Assembly: GCA_046565505.1 (NCBI GenBank)
Contig: JBKHYJ010000131.1
Span: 60,130 to 124,129 of the forward strand
Source: JBKHYJ01 sp046565505
GTDB taxonomy: Bacteria > Acidobacteriota > Blastocatellia > UBA7656
Length of the DNA: 64,000 nucleotides
Direction of reading: 5' to 3'
The notes beneath the pieces are model-generated. The model was not told the origin of the DNA, did not search any database, and was given only the letters and a program-made list of their open reading frames with translations. A program made the translations under genes and the position numbers. Positions 26,642 through 35,314 of the stretch are shown here, piece after piece (the first letter of the stretch is position 1; each line of letters opens with the position of its first letter).

Positions 26642-27805
26642 ATGATTTCGGGGCCAACAATCCTAGAACGAAAGCTGATAACGCGCCTCAAGCGCGAGGG
26701 GCCGCTGACGTTTTGCGACTTCATGCGCGCGGCGCTTTATGACCGCGAGCACGGCTATTACAACACTCCGCGCCCGAAGATCGGACCGGAAGGCGACTAC
26801 TACACTTCGAGCAACGTCCACCCGGCGTTCGGCGCGGTGCTGGCCCGCGCCTTCATCGACCTTTGGGGCGAATGCGCGGCGGGGGCCGACGGGCGGCTCA
26901 CGGTAGTCGAGATGGGGGCGGGCACGGGCCGGCTCGCCTCGGATATTCTCACTGCCATGCGCGACGAGCATCCCGCGTCGTTCGATCAGACGAGCTACGT
27001 GATTGTCGAAACGAGCCCCGCAATGCTCGAACGGCAGCGGGATGAATTGGCGGGATTTGATGGGCGCGTCGAGTGGAAGCGAATGGAAGAGATCGAACGC
27101 GACCCGCTCGCCGGGATATTCTTTTCAAACGAGCTTGTCGATGCGATGCCTATTCACCGCGCCCGCTTCACCGGGCGGCGGGTCGAAGAGTTATACGTGA
27201 TTACAAGGCCGGCCGGCCGGCCTGATGAAGAAGAGCGCCTCGGTCTCATGTGGGGCCGCCCATCGACCGACAGGCTTGCGGGCTACGTCGAGCGCATGGC
27301 CGTCGCGCCCCGAGAAGGCCAGATTATCGAGGTGAATCTTGACGCAGTCGCTTGGCTTGAGGGCCTCTCTCGCGCGATGCGCGGGGGCTTTCTCGTGACC
27401 ATTGATTACGGCGACCTCGCCGCGCACCTGTGCGGGGCAGACCGCGCGGCGGGCACGCTGCGGTCGTTTTATAAGCACAGGCTTGTCGATTCTCCTCTCG
27501 AACGCGTGGGCGAGCAGGACATCACGGCGAGCGTCAATTTCACCGCCCTGATCGAATACGGCCGCGACTTCGGATTTGAGGCTGTGAGCTACGAGCGGCA
27601 AACGGCATTCCTGATTCGTATGGGATTGCTTGAGCGAGTGGCCGCGTTGTACGACGCGGGCGCGTCGGTTGATGACTTGAAAGAAAGGCTGGCCGTCAAG
27701 AACCTCTTCGTCCCGGGCGGCGTCAGCGACAACTTCCGCGTGCTTATTCAAAGGCCGCGGGCACGGGGGCGAGTCGGAGGCGAACGAACAGCGTGTAATT
27801 CATAA
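26642..27805 (+). CDS. MidA/NDUFAF7-type SAM-dependent methyltransferase
   Basis: 387 residues. Family PF02636 hallmarks recognised by eye: GPLTFCDFMRAALYDREHGYY opening, GDYYTSSNVHPAFGAVLARAF, the SAM-binding VVEMGAGTGRLASDIL, IVETSPAMLERQR, FFSNELVDAMPIHRA, and LVTIDYGD near residue 260. The mitochondrial member NDUFAF7/MidA methylates an Arg of the 49-kDa subunit and is needed for complex I assembly. Its place just after nuoA-nuoB suggests a bacterial counterpart of that role (inference). A terminator lies between nuoB and this gene, and no clear ribosome site precedes the ATG, so expression may depend on readthrough or a local promoter. Confidence 0.9.
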   Translation: MISGPTILERKLITRLKREGPLTFCDFMRAALYDREHGYYNTPRPKIGPEGDYYTSSNVHPAFGAVLARAFIDLWGECAAGADGRLTVVEMGAGTGRLASDILTAMRDEHPASFDQTSYVIVETSPAMLERQRDELAGFDGRVEWKRMEEIERDPLAGIFFSNELVDAMPIHRARFTGRRVEELYVITRPAGRPDEEERLGLMWGRPSTDRLAGYVERMAVAPREGQIIEVNLDAVAWLEGLSRAMRGGFLVTIDYGDLAAHLCGADRAAGTLRSFYKHRLVDSPLERVGEQDITASVNFTALIEYGRDFGFEAVSYERQTAFLIRMGLLERVAALYDAGASVDDLKERLAVKNLFVPGGVSDNFRVLIQRPRARGRVGGERTACNS

Positions 27806-27880
27806 GTAATGGCTTTCCGCTTTACTGATGTCTTTCTGTCGCGGGGCGTTCATCGCCTCATGCGTTCCGCCTGGCCCAGG

Positions 27881-29431
27881 TCATTCGGGGCTGACGGTCT
27901 TGTTTTGGCTCTGGCCCCTGACGTAAAGCTCTGTCACCTGCTTCAGCCGCTTCCTTAAATGGGAGTTCAACGCATCTTGCCTGAACCTCCACCGCCAGTT
28001 GCCTTCCGTGCTCGCAGGTAAATTCATGCGCGCCTCAGAGCCCAGCCCGAGCACGTCTTGCAACGGGATGACCGCTGTGTCTGCGACCGAAGCCATCGCC
28101 GCTCTTATGAAGTCCCAGTTAATCTCTTCCCCGGCCGAGTGTAGGTACTCTAAGCAATACCTGCGCTCTCGTTCTATCTGCGCGGCGTCGCGCGTCGAGC
28201 CCGCGCCCGCGCGGCTATTGAACCAGCCCACGGCCGTGTCGTTATCGTGCGTGCCGGTGTAAACGACCGTGTTGTGATGGTAATTGTGCGGCAGGTCGGT
28301 GTTGGCCGAGTTTCGGAAAGCGAATTGGAGTATGCGCATGCCGGGGAATCCGAAATCGTCGCGCAAGGCCTCCACGTCCGGGGTGATGACCCCGAGGTCC
28401 TCGGCGATTATAGGCAGTTCGCCGAAATCGCTATTGAGGGCTGTGAAGATTTCTCTGCCCGGCACTTCGACCCACCGCCCTCGTTCAGCGGTCTTGTCGC
28501 CGGCGGGGATCTCCCAGCAGGCGGCGAACCCTCGGAAATGGTCCACGCGCACGATGTCTACTACCCCGAGGGCCGCGCGCAAGCGGTCTATCCACCACCT
28601 GAAGCCGTCGGCGCGCATGCGGCCCCAGTCGTAAATCGGGTTGCCCCAGAGCTGCCCCGTCTTGCTGAAATAATCCGGCGGGACGCCCGCGACCACCAAG
28701 GGGGCACCCGCCTCGTTGAGCTTGAAAAAATTCGGGTGCGACCATACGTCGGCAGAGTCGTAGGCTACGAAGATGGGCACGTCGCCGACTATCTTTATGC
28801 TACGGTCGTGACAGTAAGCCTTGAGCGCGCCCCATTGCCTGAAGAAGAGGTATTGATAGAATTTTTGCGCGTCCGTCTTACCGCGCAGCCGCTCGCGCGC
28901 CGCCGCCATCGGTCCGCGCTCGCGCCTGGCAAGGCCCGGCTCCCAATTATTCCACGACGCGCCGCCGTGCTCGTCTTTCAGAGCGCGGAACAGCGCGTAG
29001 TCGTCGAGCCAGCCACCGGACTGGTCTATAAAGGCCAGAAAATCCGCGCGCAGGCCTGTGTCGGTAGTGCGGTTGAAATTCTGGAACGCTTTTTCCAGAA
29101 GGGCATTCTTGAATTCGATCACCCGGCCATAATCCACCTGATCGGCCGGGAAGCGGGGCGTAGGTTTAAGATCATCTTTTTCGATGAAGCCCTCGTCTAA
29201 GAGCCGCTGCGGGCTGATGAGCAGGGGATTGCCTGCGAAAGACGAGAGGCCCTGGTAAGGAGAGTCGCCGAAACCCGTCGGCCCGAGCGGCAGCAATTGC
29301 CATAAGCTCTGGCTGCTCGCGACGAGGAAATCTACAAAGCGATAAGCCCCGTCGCCGAAATCTCCGATGCCGTATCGACCCGGCAGCGAAGTCGGGTGCA
29401 GCAGGATGCCGCTCGACCTGAGAAAGCTCAT
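27881..29431 (-). CDS. malQ: 4-alpha-glucanotransferase (amylomaltase, GH77)
   Basis: 516 residues, usual for the short type. RSSGILLHPTSLPGRYGIGD is the GH77 opening; nucleophile Asp in VDIVRVDHFRGF (about 292), acid/base Glu in LPIIAEDLGVITPDV, and the third Asp in YTGTHDNDTAVGW. It moves alpha-1,4-glucan segments between maltodextrins in the cytoplasm. CGGAGG precedes the ATG. It stands alone and is transcribed away from modB. Its substrate would come from the alpha-glucan genes at 38-52 kb. Confidence 0.97.
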   Translation of the reverse strand: MSFLRSSGILLHPTSLPGRYGIGDFGDGAYRFVDFLVASSQSLWQLLPLGPTGFGDSPYQGLSSFAGNPLLISPQRLLDEGFIEKDDLKPTPRFPADQVDYGRVIEFKNALLEKAFQNFNRTTDTGLRADFLAFIDQSGGWLDDYALFRALKDEHGGASWNNWEPGLARRERGPMAAARERLRGKTDAQKFYQYLFFRQWGALKAYCHDRSIKIVGDVPIFVAYDSADVWSHPNFFKLNEAGAPLVVAGVPPDYFSKTGQLWGNPIYDWGRMRADGFRWWIDRLRAALGVVDIVRVDHFRGFAACWEIPAGDKTAERGRWVEVPGREIFTALNSDFGELPIIAEDLGVITPDVEALRDDFGFPGMRILQFAFRNSANTDLPHNYHHNTVVYTGTHDNDTAVGWFNSRAGAGSTRDAAQIERERRYCLEYLHSAGEEINWDFIRAAMASVADTAVIPLQDVLGLGSEARMNLPASTEGNWRWRFRQDALNSHLRKRLKQVTELYVRGQSQNKTVSPE

Positions 29432-29648
29432 TTCAACCTCCGGGATAATGACAAAGCGACGCGCGATTATACAGTAGGGGGGCGGCGGGTGTCAGGGGCG
29501 CGGGCTTGGCCCCGTCCGTCGCCGAAGGCTAAGCGGCAAGGTGGGCCGGCACATGGGTCGGCGGCGAAGATATACTGTGACACGTCCCTTTCTGTAGTCT
29601 CCGCGGCCCCTGACCCCCGGCCCGCATTTGTGTTATCTTCATCAGCCG

Positions 29649-30314
29649 ATGACGGAGATAGATTGGTTCCCGCTCGCGCTGTCAATACGGGTCGCGCTGA
29701 TAGCGACTGTGGTGGTCCTGCTGGTCGGCATCGCGCTGGGGTGGTTACTGGCGCGGCGGCGCTTCTTCGGCCGAGAGCTGCTTGACGCGATAGTGACGCT
29801 CCCGCTCGTCTTGCCCCCGACTGTGATGGGCTACTACCTGCTTGTGCTGCTGGGCCGCGGCAGCTTTTTAGGCCGCGCGATGGAAACGATTACGGGCGGA
29901 CCGCTCGTGTTCACTTGGAAGGGCGCGGTGGTAGCCGCGAGCGTCGGCGCGCTCCCGCTCGTGGTGAAAACATCGCGCGCGGCAATCTCCGCCGTCGATA
30001 GGAACCTCGAAGACGCGGCACGCACTCTCGGGCAATCGGAGTGGCGCGTGTTCTGCCGCGTCACCCTGCCGCTCGCCTCGCGGGGGATCATAGCGGCGGC
30101 CATGCTCGCTTTTGCGCGCTCGCTCGGGGATTTCGGCGCGACGTTGATGGTCGCGGGCAATATTCCGGGCCGCACGCAGACCGCCGCGATTGCCATCTAT
30201 GACGCGACGCAGGCGGGGCGGAATGAATACGCGCTCACGCTCGTGCTGGTACTTTCGGCGCTGGCGCTGTCGCTCGTGTACGCGACTAATAGGTTAGCCA
30301 CGGGCGACAGGTGA
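29649..30314 (+). CDS. modB: Molybdate ABC transporter permease
   Basis: 221 residues from the ATG at 29649; a GTG at 29628 is possible but adds a non-hydrophobic lead. Five to six membrane helices and the permease EAA-type loop (NLEDAARTLGQSEWRVFCRV TLP, about residues 120-140) fit ModB; TLPLVLPPTVMGYYLLVLLG is very typical. It forms the channel through which molybdate enters. modC follows after 103 bases. No ModA binding protein gene is in the window. Confidence 0.93.
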   Translation: MTEIDWFPLALSIRVALIATVVVLLVGIALGWLLARRRFFGRELLDAIVTLPLVLPPTVMGYYLLVLLGRGSFLGRAMETITGGPLVFTWKGAVVAASVGALPLVVKTSRAAISAVDRNLEDAARTLGQSEWRVFCRVTLPLASRGIIAAAMLAFARSLGDFGATLMVAGNIPGRTQTAAIAIYDATQAGRNEYALTLVLVLSALALSLVYATNRLATGDR

Positions 30315-30417
30315 CCCGCGAGCGATGAAGCCTGCGTAGATTGTCGCCGGAAGGTCGCCCCGAACGGGGGCCGCTTATAACTCAAGCAACCCGCACAGGA
30401 CCCATCGCGTCACCGCC

Positions 30418-31524
30418 ATGCTATCTGTAAAGATAAAGAAGAAGGTCGGTGATCTCGCGTCGGGCGGCTTCCTGCTCGACGTGGAGTTCGACGCGCCGCC
30501 CGGCGTCACCATTCTGTTTGGCGCGTCGGGGTCGGGCAAGACGACCACGCTCAAATCTATAGCCGGGATCATCCGCCCGGATTCCGGGAGCGTCCGCATA
30601 GCCGAACAGGTGTTGTTTGATTCGGCGCGCGCGATTGACCTCCCGATCCGAAAGCGCGGCGTCGGGTACGTCCCTCAGAGCCTGGCTCTGTTCCCTCATC
30701 TTTCGGCGAGCGAGAATGTTGAATTTGGCATGACCGACCTGCCGCGGCGACGGAGGCGCGAGCGTGCAAGGGCCGTCATGGAGGCTCTGCACATCGCCCA
30801 CACGGCCGACCGCAAGCCGCGCGACATTTCTGGCGGCGAATCCCAGCGGGTGGCACTTGCCCGCGCGCTTTCATGCGGGCCTAGAATGCTGCTGCTCGAC
30901 GAGCCGCTCTCTGCCATAGACGAGGCGACAAAGCTCTCGATAATCTCGGACCTCAAGGGCATAAACCGGGAACTCCGCCTACCCATCATCTACGTGACTC
31001 ACAGCCGCCAGGAGGCCGTCGCGCTCGGCGAGCGCGTCATCGTCTACGGGCGCGGCCGCATAGTGGCGGCGGGCGAGCCGGTTGAGGTCTTTCGCTCACC
31101 TACAACTGCGACCGTGGCGCGGCTCACGGGGGTGGAGAACGTCTTCGCGGGGCGCGTCGTCAGCAAGAATGAGGCCGGCGGCACTATGGCCGTTGAGATA
31201 ACCGATGGCAGCGGCCGGGCTCGCGTAGATATCCCGCTAGAGGTTGCGATTAAAGGCAACTCCGTGCGAGTGGCCGTGCCCTCTGGTGACATACTGCTCG
31301 CGGTCGAAGCCCTTCGCTCGACTTCCGCCCGCAACATCCTGCGCGGCCGCGTCGTGGCGGTCGAAGATAAAGGGAATCGCATGCTCGTGCGCGTACTGAG
31401 CGGCGTGACCTGGAGCGCGAGCCTGACTCGCCAGGCCGTTAAAGAGCTGGCGCTTTCGGAGGGCAGGGAAGTCTGGATCGCCATTAAAACTCACTCCTGC
31501 TACCTGCTCGACGCCGACCTGTAG
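30418..31524 (+). CDS. modC: Molybdate ABC transporter ATP-binding protein
   Basis: 368 residues. Walker A in LFGASGSGKTTTLKSIAG (about 39-50), Q-loop in VPQSLALFPHLSASENV, ABC signature in ISGGESQRVALARAL, Walker B in RMLLLDEPLSAID, and H-loop in IYVTHSRQEA. The C-terminal about 110 residues hold a TOBE/molybdenum-binding domain (VENVFAGRVVSK..., LRSTSARNILRGRVVAVEDKG), which marks ModC. It powers uptake by ModB. A spelling change in the signature (ISGGE for LSGGE) is common. Confidence 0.94.
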   Translation: MLSVKIKKKVGDLASGGFLLDVEFDAPPGVTILFGASGSGKTTTLKSIAGIIRPDSGSVRIAEQVLFDSARAIDLPIRKRGVGYVPQSLALFPHLSASENVEFGMTDLPRRRRRERARAVMEALHIAHTADRKPRDISGGESQRVALARALSCGPRMLLLDEPLSAIDEATKLSIISDLKGINRELRLPIIYVTHSRQEAVALGERVIVYGRGRIVAAGEPVEVFRSPTTATVARLTGVENVFAGRVVSKNEAGGTMAVEITDGSGRARVDIPLEVAIKGNSVRVAVPSGDILLAVEALRSTSARNILRGRVVAVEDKGNRMLVRVLSGVTWSASLTRQAVKELALSEGREVWIAIKTHSCYLLDADL

Positions 31525-31612
31525 CAAAAACGCCGGCGGCGGGAAAAGCTCTGGGGGCGCGGCAACCTTTACTTCAACTCTCCGCCCACCGTTTACCGTC
31601 GCCATCACGCGC

Positions 31613-32164
31613 TCACTGCCCGCCGGGCGCGCGGAGGACGGCTATGTGTGGCAGGTTGCGATGGCGCTGTTGGTAGTCCATCCCATAGCCCACGACGAAC
31701 ACGTCGGGGATATCAAAGCCGCGATAATCTATGCGCAAGTCGATTATCCTGCGGACTGATTTGTCGAGCAGCGCGCACACTCTTATGCTCGCGGGGTTGC
31801 GCCGCCTGAGCGTCTGCAACAGGTAATTCCCGGTCAGGCCAGTGTCAATAATGTCTTCGACCAGCAGCACGTGACGGCCCTGTATGCTTTCGTCGAGGTC
31901 TTTCGTTATGCGGACGACGCCCGAGCCCGGCTGGCCCGCGTAACTTGAGATCGCCATGAAGTCTATGGAGGCGGCGACGCTCGTCGCACGGAGCAAGTCT
32001 GCCGCGAAGATGAAAGAGCCTTTTAGAATGGCGACCAGCAGAAGGTCTTTACCTCTATAGGCCGCTGAGATTTCAAGGCCAAGCTCTGAAACCCGCTCCT
32101 GGAGCCTGTCCTGGGGTATCAGCACTTTCCCAAGCTCTGCATCATTCGTTAAAAAAAATTCCAT
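31613..32164 (-). CDS. hpt: Hypoxanthine phosphoribosyltransferase
   Basis: 183 residues. The PRPP-binding motif VLLVEDIIDTGLTGNYLL (about 100-117) and KDLLLVAILKGSFIFAADLL define the HPRT/type I PRTase family. The end has VVGYGMDYQQRHRNLPHIAVL, the purine-binding C-terminal loop of bacterial HPRTs. It salvages hypoxanthine and guanine to IMP and GMP. No clear ribosome site precedes the ATG (GAAAGAAATTTTT). A rightward promoter begins 30 bases upstream of the start, on the other strand. Confidence 0.96.
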   Translation of the reverse strand: MEFFLTNDAELGKVLIPQDRLQERVSELGLEISAAYRGKDLLLVAILKGSFIFAADLLRATSVAASIDFMAISSYAGQPGSGVVRITKDLDESIQGRHVLLVEDIIDTGLTGNYLLQTLRRRNPASIRVCALLDKSVRRIIDLRIDYRGFDIPDVFVVGYGMDYQQRHRNLPHIAVLRAPGGQ

Positions 32165-32194
32165 AAAAATTTCTTTCGCGGGCGCACTTTTTAG

Positions 32195-32222
32195 TTGACA
32201 CGGGGAATTTCTGTGCTACTAT
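32195..32222 (+). promoter_or_regulatory. Strong rightward sigma-70-type promoter with no coding gene behind it
   Basis: TTGACA (32195-32200), a 16-base spacer and TACTAT (32217-32222). The first plus-strand gene downstream is over 1.6 kb away and has its own promoter, so the transcript is likely non-coding or a long leader. Confidence 0.65.
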
Positions 32223-32228
32223 GAGCGG

Positions 32229-32478
32229 GCTTGGTTGGCAACAACCAGGTACGATCCCGAGAGGTTTTTGTAGAAGTCTTCAGGTTCAGGTATTCGCTGG
32301 TGTTCCGCAAGGTTCGCTGACACATACTTGAAACTTCAGCGTGGTGGCTGAGATTCGCAAGAGTCTCACACGCCGGAATCCTTTGGGTTTTGGCGATTGA
32401 AATTCGCAAGAGTTTCTAACATTGATGCTGGGGGCTTGGGGACGGACACTTAGATCACTCGGGATCGCTTTCTTTTTA
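32229..32478 (+). ncRNA. Candidate structured non-coding RNA (or antisense leader of hpt)
   Basis: Start about 7 bases after the -10 box; the end is tentative at a T-rich run (CTTTCTTTTTA, 32467-32477). Visible elements: GGTTG-GCAA-CAACC hairpin with a GNRA-type loop near the 5' end; CAGGTAT...ATACTTG stem enclosing GTGT/ACAC; GCGTG...CACGC stem enclosing TGAGA/TCTCA (32349-32368); and GAAA/TTTC (32399-32416). The last two share the loop TTCGCAAGAG and are 49 bp apart; their stems differ by a compensating G-C to A-T change. I know no RNA family with this layout. It could instead act on the minus strand in the hpt leader. Confidence 0.45.
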
Positions 32479-32556
32479 CTCACGGTTCCGCCTGCCCGCG
32501 CCGGATGGCGCCGCTTCAAGCCCAACAGCGAATCACTGATATCCGCCCTGCCGCCG

Positions 32557-33261
32557 CTATGCATCAGCTTTATTCTCAGCCGGTTGTTCTTCAATCCCTG
32601 TTTGTGAAGCGTCAGGCCGGCCCGGCTCACCGGGGGCGTGGGCTATGCCTAAACGGCTGGCACCCGTATCGTGAAGCGGGGCCGCGCTGCCGGCAAACTT
32701 CTCGATCAGCTTGCGATAATCCGAACCATACAAGATTTTTATATTTACGTCGGGGTAGAGTTCTCGTAGCTTCCTAACCTTGCGATTCTTCTTTGTCACA
32801 AGCGGCTGCTTGAGCGTAGTCAGTTCAATATACAGGCCGTGCTCGGGCAAGTAGAAGTCGGGCGTAAAGCTTTTCAAAACTTGCCCCCCGGCGTCCCACT
32901 CGATCGGGAAAGTGCGGGGCTCGTACTGCCAGGCTATGTGGTAGAAGTCGAGAATGCGCGCGAACTCTCGCTCGGACTCGTGGGCAAAATTGATGGGCTG
33001 GCGGGCCTGCCGCCGAGAGCCCCGCTCGTCGCCGAAATTTTCTTCGAGCGCGGCGACGGCCCGCTTAAGCTCCGGCAGCATCGCCGCCGGTATCTCAATG
33101 ATCCGCTGGGCCTGAGAGGCGGCCTCCGCCGGATGCTGTTCTTTGACAACTATGAACTGACGCCCGTCACGTTCGGCGACCTGGATCGTCACGCCTGCGC
33201 TCGCGCTCACATCAGAGTCGCTTGCAGGGTCGAGTCCCCCTTTAGAGTATTCTGCGGTCAT
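32557..33261 (-). CDS. Uncharacterised protein with a PD-(D/E)XK nuclease-like core
   Basis: 234 residues from the ATG at 33261 (AGAGGG 7 bases before it); a longer frame to 33330 lacks support. Residues about 20-80 form a small domain of two strands and a helix (VTIQVAERDGRQFIVV then IIEIPAAMLPELKRAVAALE) that I do not recognise. Residues about 95-190 look like a restriction-endonuclease-like fold: helix with Glu in FAHESEREFARILDF, PRTFPIEWD, SFTPDFYLPEHG (Asp), LYIELTTLK (Glu, then Lys), and a strand-helix end NIKILYGSDYRKLIEKF. The Glu...Asp...Glu-x-Thr/Lys order fits the PD-(D/E)XK pattern. The C-terminus is Pro/Gly-rich and probably disordered. No partner gene points to a role. Confidence 0.55.
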   Translation of the reverse strand: MTAEYSKGGLDPASDSDVSASAGVTIQVAERDGRQFIVVKEQHPAEAASQAQRIIEIPAAMLPELKRAVAALEENFGDERGSRRQARQPINFAHESEREFARILDFYHIAWQYEPRTFPIEWDAGGQVLKSFTPDFYLPEHGLYIELTTLKQPLVTKKNRKVRKLRELYPDVNIKILYGSDYRKLIEKFAGSAAPLHDTGASRLGIAHAPGEPGRPDASQTGIEEQPAENKADA

Positions 33262-33862
33262 AGACAACCCTCTTGCTCGAACCGAACTCAGGTCCTGCTC
33301 GCGCGACGCGCGCCCGCAAAGTGGGGACACGGGACGCCCCTGGCCTTTTGAGCCTCGGCTGAGTGGCTATCAGAAAGGTATGGCCGCCATCGGGAACCGT
33401 CTCGGCGACGGAGCGACGGAGCCATTTCCCCTGTACCCTCAAAGAAAGAAACCCCTGCTTTGCCTCCGGTCGGGAGCGCGAAAACAGGGGTCATTCAGGG
33501 CTTCAGTTTAGCGCACCGACCTTTTTATTACAAATTATTCTTTAACAACTCCCGCGTGACACAGGGAAGCAAGATTGTCTGCAAGTGAGACGCCCCTGCA
33601 CTATCTCGGTACTGTTTAGGGCAATGCCCGAATGTGGTTTCATAGGCGGCCCGCATTAATTATTGACAGCTACACGGCCGTAGCTTAGCATCTGCCCTGT
33701 CGATGCGGCTGCAATATTCCACCTATTTCATGGCCGCTTTCCTGGCCGCCCGATTTTTTGACTGTCCTCAAACTCTTACCTCCCCGCCCCTCGCCACGCT
33801 GGAACTAAGATTGCTTCTTCTGCCACCAACGATCTGGGCGCTTGCCATTAACCCACTGACAG
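33262..33862. other. Intergenic, 600 bp: promoter of the SPOR gene and a hairpin
   Basis: No convincing gene; short frames around 33242-33545 overlap on both strands. A hairpin ACCCCTG/CAGGGGT (33451-33457 with 33485-33491), extended by partly paired bases, stands alone. A good rightward promoter lies at 33663-33691. Confidence 0.5.
33663..33691 (+). promoter_or_regulatory. Probable promoter of the SPOR-domain gene
   Basis: TTGACA (33663-33668), 17-base spacer, TAGCAT (33686-33691). It would give a leader of about 165 bases before the coding start. Confidence 0.55.
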
Positions 33863-35314
33863 ATGGGGCGGGCAATGCAGTCAAAACAGTCAATCTTCTT
33901 TAGGCTACTTACTCTGCTGGCACTGGTCCCGGCGGTTTATGCGCAATCTTCGGAGGCGGCGGGCGGCTTCACCCTGCAGGTGGCTTCGTTTCCCGAGCGC
34001 GCGCTGGCCGAGCGGTACACGAGTAAACTCGCGGCGGCGGGTGAGATTGCCGTGTGGGGGACTGTCGGTCTGCCGGGGCGCGGCGAGTGGACTCGCGTAT
34101 TCATCGGCTCGTTCAAAACAGCCGACGCCGCGCGCAGCTATGGCGTGGCGCTGATGAATCGCGGAGTCATAGAGGATTTCATCGTTAAGTCGGAGCGCGA
34201 TACCAGATTGCTAAGTCGTCCCCGCGTAGTTACTCGTCAAGAGCCGCGAGCTTTGCGTCGGGATGACCCCGCCGGCATCTCGGGCGGCCTGCCGCGGGGT
34301 AAAGAACGACCCGCCGCGCAGCAACACTCGGCCCTGGATTCATCAATCAGCGCTCGCCGTCATGAGTCGCCCGCCACCTCCGCACGCCTGTCGGGGCCGC
34401 TCGACGCCAAGCCCGCAAGGTTATCTAATTATATTAGCTCCGCCGCCGCGTCTTTATTGCCGGTGGTCGAGCCGGTGAAGCTATCGCTCGCGCCGGCCAT
34501 AGACACAAGCTCGATACCGCGCATGGACCCCGTCGGCCTGGCTTTGCGGTTAATCGTCGGCGGGGCGGAGGCGAGAGCCAATGTGCCGGGGCAAAACGGG
34601 GGGCTGTGGGTCACGGGCGACGCGCAAGAAGGGCTCGCGCGCCTGCGATGGATAATGGGTAGCGAGAACGCCGATTTGATCAGCCTGGATAGAGACGGGC
34701 GGGCGCAACTGGACGGAAAGCGGCTGGCGAGGGCGGCCAAGGTTAGCCAGGTAAGCTCGCTACAGGCCCCGCTGGCCGTGGCCGGCTATATCACTCGGAA
34801 TGAAGGTATGCTGCTGCTCGTACAGCTAATACAGGGGGCGAATCGCTACCGCCTGCACATCGGCCGCCTCGCGCCTACGCTGGGCGATACGGTGGAGGTG
34901 GGCGGCGGCATAAACCTGGACAATAACTATGACAGCCGGATCAACCCCTACCGCCGCAATGGGAAGAAACTGGACTGCGAGCGCCCGCCGGCGGGATTCG
35001 ACTCCCTTGTAGCGATAAACCCTATCGCCCTGTGGTTCAATCTTCAAACGAACTCGCTCGTGCCGGTCGGCCATATAACTTTTCATGAGCTGGCCGAAGC
35101 GCAGGCGAAGCTCGACCTCAACCTGGATTACCTCGCGCAGGGCGCGCGGCCGGGGGCGCACAACATCGCGATAGATCGCGAACGTATTTTGAAGGCGCAA
35201 CGGCCCTTCTCTGACGTGATTATCACTTACGGCTCGAACCGCGTGCTGAGGTCCGAAGAGGAGATTCGCCAGTTCTACTTGCAGACGGCTAATACCGGGT
35301 TCAATCAAAGGTGA
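33863..35314 (+). CDS. Exported SPOR-domain protein with a C-terminal HELAE motif, function unknown
   Basis: 483 residues (the ATG at 33875 is an alternative start). A signal peptide ends near AVYAQ. A SPOR domain follows at about residues 32-112 (GGFTLQVASFPERALAERY, RVFIGSFKTADAA), a fold that binds denuded peptidoglycan glycan strands. After a low-complexity linker (115-235), residues about 235-480 form a domain I do not recognise: GGLWVTGDAQEGLARLRWIM, then INLDNNYDSRINPYR, SLVAINPIALWF and HITFHELAEAQAKLD (His at about 408), followed by PGAHNIAIDRERI. The HELAE segment inside a predicted helix with a later His/Asp resembles a zincin site with the second His replaced. It may be a cell-wall-associated hydrolase, but this is speculation. 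Confidence 0.75.
   Translation: MGRAMQSKQSIFFRLLTLLALVPAVYAQSSEAAGGFTLQVASFPERALAERYTSKLAAAGEIAVWGTVGLPGRGEWTRVFIGSFKTADAARSYGVALMNRGVIEDFIVKSERDTRLLSRPRVVTRQEPRALRRDDPAGISGGLPRGKERPAAQQHSALDSSISARRHESPATSARLSGPLDAKPARLSNYISSAAASLLPVVEPVKLSLAPAIDTSSIPRMDPVGLALRLIVGGAEARANVPGQNGGLWVTGDAQEGLARLRWIMGSENADLISLDRDGRAQLDGKRLARAAKVSQVSSLQAPLAVAGYITRNEGMLLLVQLIQGANRYRLHIGRLAPTLGDTVEVGGGINLDNNYDSRINPYRRNGKKLDCERPPAGFDSLVAINPIALWFNLQTNSLVPVGHITFHELAEAQAKLDLNLDYLAQGARPGAHNIAIDRERILKAQRPFSDVIITYGSNRVLRSEEEIRQFYLQTANTGFNQR

Larger units (their letters stand above)
32165..32556. other. Gene-free 392 bp between hpt and the nuclease-like gene
   Basis: No frame here looks coding. It contains the hpt leader, a strong rightward promoter and a run of hairpins described below as a candidate RNA. 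Confidence 0.7.

Noticed and set aside
32341..32420. 6S RNA match suggested by TGAGAT-TTCGCAAG
   Set aside because: Short resemblance to part of E. coli 6S RNA, but here it forms compact repeated hairpins and the long closing stem and central bubble of 6S cannot be drawn.
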